From assembly GCA_028066055.1 (NCBI GenBank), contig JALCBY010000006.1:63200-127199 (forward strand): 64,000 nt of DNA, written 5' to 3'. The notes beneath the pieces were generated by a model. It ran no database searches. It saw nothing but the letters and a program-made list of their open reading frames with translations, and was not told the origin of the DNA. Shown in pieces: positions 60,830 to 64,000 of this stretch. The stretch comes from Hyphomicrobiaceae bacterium. Lineage in GTDB: Bacteria; Pseudomonadota; Alphaproteobacteria; Rhizobiales; Methyloligellaceae. How positions within the stretch are numbered: the first letter of the stretch is position 1; each line of letters starts with the position of its first letter. A program made the translations under genes and the position numbers.

Positions 60830-61585
60830 ATGGCCGAAAGCACCTGGACACCCAAAGAGCCGATGGTCAGCGCCAAGGATGTGCACAAGTCGTTCGGCGA
60901 CCTGGAAGTGCTGAAAGGCATTTCCATGGACATCATGAAGGGAGAGTGCATCTGCATTATCGGACCGTCCGGCTCCGGCAAATCGACCTTCATCCGCTGC
61001 ATCAATGCGCTGAATCCAATCGATTCCGGGTCCATTCTGGTGGAGGGGCAGGAGGTGAACGATGCCCATCTCGACAAGCTGGAACTGCGCAAGAAGGTCG
61101 GCATGGTGTTCCAGCAATACAATCTGTTTCCTCACAAGACGGCGCTTGAAAACATCATGATGGCGCCACTCAAGGTCCTGAAGCAGGGAAAAGAAGAGGT
61201 CGAAGCGCGGGCCCGCGATCTCATCAAGAAGGTGCGTCTCGACGGCAAGGAAAACAGTTATCCCGGCGAGCTGTCCGGCGGTCAGCAGCAGCGCGTCGCA
61301 ATCGCACGATCTCTGGCGATGCACCCCGACGTGATGCTGTTCGACGAGGTGACGGCGGCGCTCGATCCGGAAACAGTCAAGGAGGTTCTGGTTACGATCA
61401 AGGATCTCGCGGAGGAAGGCATGACGTGCATTCTCGTGACCCACGAGATGGGCTTTGCACGCGAGGTCGCCAACCATATCTACTTCACCGACCGCGGCAT
61501 CATCGTCGAGCACGGACCGCCGAAGACATTCTTCACAAAGGCGAAGGATCCGAGGACGAAAGAGTTCCTGAGCCAGATCCTCTAG
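60830..61585 (+). CDS. Polar amino acid ABC transporter ATP-binding protein (GlnQ/HisP type)
   Basis: A 251-residue ATPase. Walker A GPSGSGKSTFIR, Q-loop FQQYNLFPHKT, signature LSGGQQQRVAIARSL, Walker B VMLFDEVTAALDPE (Val where most relatives have Pro) and switch His in VTHEMGFA. Completes the transporter begun at 58233. Confidence 0.93.
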   Translation: MAESTWTPKEPMVSAKDVHKSFGDLEVLKGISMDIMKGECICIIGPSGSGKSTFIRCINALNPIDSGSILVEGQEVNDAHLDKLELRKKVGMVFQQYNLFPHKTALENIMMAPLKVLKQGKEEVEARARDLIKKVRLDGKENSYPGELSGGQQQRVAIARSLAMHPDVMLFDEVTAALDPETVKEVLVTIKDLAEEGMTCILVTHEMGFAREVANHIYFTDRGIIVEHGPPKTFFTKAKDPRTKEFLSQIL

Positions 61586-61622
61586 CACGGCCCGCGCCGG
61601 TGCGGCGTGGCGGGGCATTCCG

Positions 61623-62825
61623 TTGAGTTTTGTCTCACATCTCGAATGCAGCCAGACCGGCGCGCAGTATCCCCATGACCGGTTTCGCTCGGTCTCGGAT
61701 GCGAATGCGCCGCTTCTGGTGCGCTACGACCTCGAGGCAATGAAGGCGGCAATCTCCAAGGAGACCCTCGCAACGCGCGCGCCTGATATGTGGCGCTATC
61801 TGGAATGGTTGCCCATCGAGGGGCCCGACAGGATTGTCAGCCTCGGCGAGCCGATGACACCGCTGCTGCCTCTCAACCGGCTGGCCGACGGCCAGGTCAT
61901 CGTCAAGGATGAAGGCCGCATGCCAACGGGCAGTTTCAAGGCGCGGGGCCTCGCGATCGCCGTTTCCATGGCGAAAGCGTTCGGCATCGACCACGTCGCC
62001 ATACCGACGGCCGGGAATGCCGGTGCGGCTCTCGGCGCATATTGTTCGCGTGCCGGCATCCGCAGCACGGTGTTCTGCCCGGACGATGCCCCGGAAACAA
62101 CCATCCGCGAGATTGCCTTTCACGGTGCCGACACCTACCGGGTGAACGGGCTCATCAACCATTGCGGCGAAATCGTCGCCAGCGGCACCGAACAGGTCGG
62201 CTGGCTCGATCTTTCGACTCTGAAAGAGCCCTATCGGATCGAAGGCAAGAAGACGATGGGGCTTGAGCTCGCGGAGCAACTCGGCTGGGATCTTCCCGAC
62301 GTCATCTTCTATCCTACCGGCGGTGGGACAGGGCTCATCGGCATGTGGAAGGCATTCGAGGAGCTGGCTGCCATGGGGTGGGTCGGATCGAAACGGCCAC
62401 GCATGATCGCCGTCCAGTCCACACGCTGCGGTCCGCTCGTAAAAGCCTTCGACGAGGGCCATGACGAGGTGAAGGAACCCTGGACCAATGCGGAAACCGT
62501 CATCCACGGCGTGCGCGTGCCCAAACCCTTCGGTGACCGCCTGTGTCTCAAGGTCATGAGGGAGAGCAACGGGCTCGGTTCCATGGTGGATGACTACGAG
62601 GTGATCGAAGCGCGCGCCGCCATCGCACGCAAGGAGGGCATTCATCTCTCGATTGAAGGTGCTGCCTGCTTTGTCGCCTGGCGTCAGGAGGTGAAGAGCG
62701 GCCGGATCAACAGCGGCGACCGGGCAATTCTGTTCAACTGCGCCAGCGGCCTGAAGGCCGATCTGCCGCCGGTTGAGACGCGCATCGATCACACACGCCC
62801 GATCGACTATTCTCGGTTTCGTTGA
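61623..62825 (+). CDS. Threonine-synthase-like PLP-dependent enzyme
   Basis: A 400-residue fold-type II PLP enzyme. K106 in RMPTGSFKARG forms the Schiff base; TAGNAGAALGAYCSRAG binds the PLP phosphate or carboxylate side, and YPTGGGTGLIGMW is the phosphate loop. The overall layout resembles ThrC, but its placement with an amino acid transporter and ureohydrolase, away from thrA/thrB, suggests a beta-elimination or replacement step on an imported amino acid. A TTG at 61623 is the apparent start. It overlaps the next frame by 4 bp. Confidence 0.82.
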   Translation: MSFVSHLECSQTGAQYPHDRFRSVSDANAPLLVRYDLEAMKAAISKETLATRAPDMWRYLEWLPIEGPDRIVSLGEPMTPLLPLNRLADGQVIVKDEGRMPTGSFKARGLAIAVSMAKAFGIDHVAIPTAGNAGAALGAYCSRAGIRSTVFCPDDAPETTIREIAFHGADTYRVNGLINHCGEIVASGTEQVGWLDLSTLKEPYRIEGKKTMGLELAEQLGWDLPDVIFYPTGGGTGLIGMWKAFEELAAMGWVGSKRPRMIAVQSTRCGPLVKAFDEGHDEVKEPWTNAETVIHGVRVPKPFGDRLCLKVMRESNGLGSMVDDYEVIEARAAIARKEGIHLSIEGAACFVAWRQEVKSGRINSGDRAILFNCASGLKADLPPVETRIDHTRPIDYSRFR

Positions 62826-62851
62826 CGCAACCGCACACTGGGACCCTTCCG

Positions 62852-63778
62852 ATGCCTTCACCCGTCACACAAACTTTCCTTGGCGTACCATCCGTCTCCC
62901 TCAATGACCTGGCAGCAGAAGATATCGTGATCCTCGGCGCCCCCGAGGCGACGCCCTATACGCCCGGCAAAGCTTCCCACTGCCACGACGCGCCCGATGC
63001 GGTTCGTGCCGTAATGGCCCGGCTCGGTGAATGGTCAGGGCATTATGATTTTGAACTCGATACGACTTTGATCCCGCAAGGTGGCCGCAGGATTTGCGAT
63101 GTGGGCGACCTGCCCGGAGACCCCACGACTCCTGAGCAAAACCGTGCGCGCATCACCGATGCCGTCGCCCGTGTTCTTGCGGCAGATGCCATGCCCATTG
63201 TCATCGGCGGGGATGACTCCGTTCCCATACCCGTACTGGCGGCATATGAGAACTCCGGCCCCATCTGGGTGGTCCAGGTGGATGCACATCTGGACTGGCG
63301 TGATGAACGCGAGGGCGTGCGTGAAGGGTGGAGCAGCCCCATGCGGCGGGCCTCTGAAATGCCGTGGGTGGACGGCATCGTTCAGATCGGCATTCGCGGG
63401 GTCGGCTCGGCACGGCCGTCGGATGTCGATGCCGCCAGAAATTACGGAGCAAAGATCTTCACTGCACGCGAGGTGCATTCATATGGAATTGGCAAGGCGG
63501 TCGAAGCTTTGCCGCAGGGCGCGCGTTGCTTTCTGACGATTGATTTCGACGGCATCGATCCGACAGTTGTCCCCGCCGTGCTGTCGCAGGTGCCGGGGGG
63601 GCTCACCTACTGGCACATCATCGAGTTGATTGAAAGCCTGTGCACCCGGGGCATGCTGGTGGGAGCGGATGTGGTTGAGCTTGCGCCGCAACTTGACGTG
63701 AACAATCTGGGCGTGCGCACGGCGGGACGGATCATCGCCAACCTTGCCGGCAATTGTTCCAAGGCCTCATCCGGCTGA
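62852..63778 (+). CDS. Arginase/agmatinase family ureohydrolase with GGDDS motif
   Basis: A 308-residue ureohydrolase-fold enzyme. Mn-binding motifs: DAHLD (D144, H146, D148) and TIDFDGIDP (D231, D233) are intact, but the first motif reads VIGGDDS (119-123), with Asp where arginase and agmatinase have His. The substrate loop after the last motif is PAVLSQVPGG rather than the PGTGTPEPGG of agmatinases. GGGA precedes the ATG at 62852; a TTG at 62822 would overlap the previous gene by 4 bp. It likely hydrolyses a guanidino or amidine substrate, possibly with different metal needs. Confidence 0.82.
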   Translation: MPSPVTQTFLGVPSVSLNDLAAEDIVILGAPEATPYTPGKASHCHDAPDAVRAVMARLGEWSGHYDFELDTTLIPQGGRRICDVGDLPGDPTTPEQNRARITDAVARVLAADAMPIVIGGDDSVPIPVLAAYENSGPIWVVQVDAHLDWRDEREGVREGWSSPMRRASEMPWVDGIVQIGIRGVGSARPSDVDAARNYGAKIFTAREVHSYGIGKAVEALPQGARCFLTIDFDGIDPTVVPAVLSQVPGGLTYWHIIELIESLCTRGMLVGADVVELAPQLDVNNLGVRTAGRIIANLAGNCSKASSG

Positions 63779-63864
63779 AAGTCTGATTGAAATCAAGCCT
63801 TTCCATTTCCGGATTATCGATTTCCGGTGTCTGCGATATTGACTCTGCGGCATCAATATGATTA

Positions 63865-63879
63865 GAACAAAATAAGAAC
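63865..63879. promoter_or_regulatory. LexA (SOS) box of the alphaproteobacterial type
   Basis: GAAC-AAAATAA-GAAC is the reverse complement of GTTC-N7-GTTC, the alphaproteobacterial LexA site. It lies 22 bp before the imuA-like start at 63902. Confidence 0.8.
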
Positions 63880-63901
63880 ATTTATGCTACTCTAACGGGA
63901 A

Positions 63902-64000
63902 ATGATGCATGGCTTGTCCGATATCGATGCCCTGCGCAGTGCCGTCCGCGCCATTGAAAGGCCGAGGGCGCGCTTTGCGTACCCCCTGTCGTTCGGATGC
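63902..64000 (+). CDS. imuA: ImuA-like protein, 3' end outside window
   Basis: The first 33 codons of a gene running off the right edge. The opening (GLSDIDALRSAVRAIERPRA, then FAYPLSFG) fits the N-terminus of ImuA, a RecA/SulA-like partner in SOS mutagenesis, where a short helix is followed by an LPFG segment. The LexA box just upstream strongly supports the call. ATG at 63902 or 63905; a weak ACGGGA lies just upstream. Confidence 0.6.
   Translation, partial: MMHGLSDIDALRSAVRAIERPRARFAYPLSFGC

Noticed and set aside
60149-61618. 489-codon minus-strand frame opposite the ABC permease and ATPase
   Set aside because: Antisense shadow of well-motifed transporter genes.
61635-62861. 408-codon minus-strand frame opposite the threonine-synthase-like gene
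   Set aside because: Antisense shadow of an intact PLP enzyme.
63804-63828. Direct repeat ATTTCCGG twice, 15 bp apart, after the ureohydrolase
   Set aside because: Too short and isolated to support a function.

Overview
The window reads as one continuous piece of a chromosome from an alphaproteobacterium, most likely of the order Hyphomicrobiales (Rhizobiales). Supporting this are usg, DUF6111 next to a CoA pyrophosphatase and cca, DUF2853, two bactofilins, a moxR-DUF58-DUF4159 locus, and a direct-repeat LexA box (GAAC-N7-GAAC) in front of an imuA-like start. Coding density is high, base composition is GC-rich, and many gene pairs overlap by 4 bp. I see no rRNA, tRNA, CRISPR array, insertion sequence or prophage. 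A bacterial voltage-gated sodium channel would fit a marine or saline lifestyle, but that is inference.

Layout. 1-5.1 kb: 3' part of hemF, DUF2853, two divergent bactofilins, a DsbA/HCCA-isomerase-fold protein, a membrane fatty acid desaturase and a DUF2269 membrane protein. 5.1-9.3 kb (minus): a CoA transferase, enoyl-CoA hydratase, HMG-CoA-lyase-type enzyme and acyl-CoA dehydrogenase, which together could degrade a branched dicarboxylic acid. 9.4-10.6 kb: the CbpA/CbpM co-chaperone pair. 10.9 kb: a BLUF blue-light sensor. 11.5-13.7 kb: a second CoA transferase with a citramalyl/malyl-CoA-type lyase. 13.7-17.6 kb: DM13 and small secreted or membrane proteins, usg, cca, DUF6111 and a Nudix CoA pyrophosphatase. 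17.8-24.7 kb: a Bat-like operon (MoxR ATPase, DUF58, a BatA-DUF4159 membrane protein and a second large membrane protein). 24.8-33 kb: WrbA, an aminotransferase, glutathionyl-hydroquinone reductase, a Nudix enzyme, a metallophosphoesterase, the BacNav channel, unknown membrane proteins, a DUF123 protein and a small monooxygenase.

33.2-46.6 kb is an uptake and catabolism region: an IlvD/Edd sugar-acid dehydratase, a tandem pair of small cysteine-containing secreted proteins, two paralogous Gfo/Idh/MocA dehydrogenases flanking a Dpp-type peptide/opine ABC transporter, an M20 amidohydrolase and a DadA-like FAD oxidase. 46.7-48.2 kb holds DUF5993, an unusual five-helix DsbB-like protein and HdeD.

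48.2-63.8 kb is the most interesting block. A minus-strand operon encodes a DMGDH/SDH-like flavoenzyme, an MmgE/PrpD protein and heterotetrameric sarcosine oxidase (soxB-D-A-G). It is divergent from an RpiR regulator, and a 22-bp palindrome lies between them. After the regulator come a polar amino acid ABC transporter, a threonine-synthase-like PLP enzyme and an arginase-family ureohydrolase in which the usual metal-binding GGDHS reads GGDDS. The architecture suggests a regulated locus for uptake and stepwise breakdown of an N-methylated, N-substituted or guanidino amino acid. The substrate is not identifiable from sequence alone. The right edge holds the first 33 codons of an imuA-like SOS gene.
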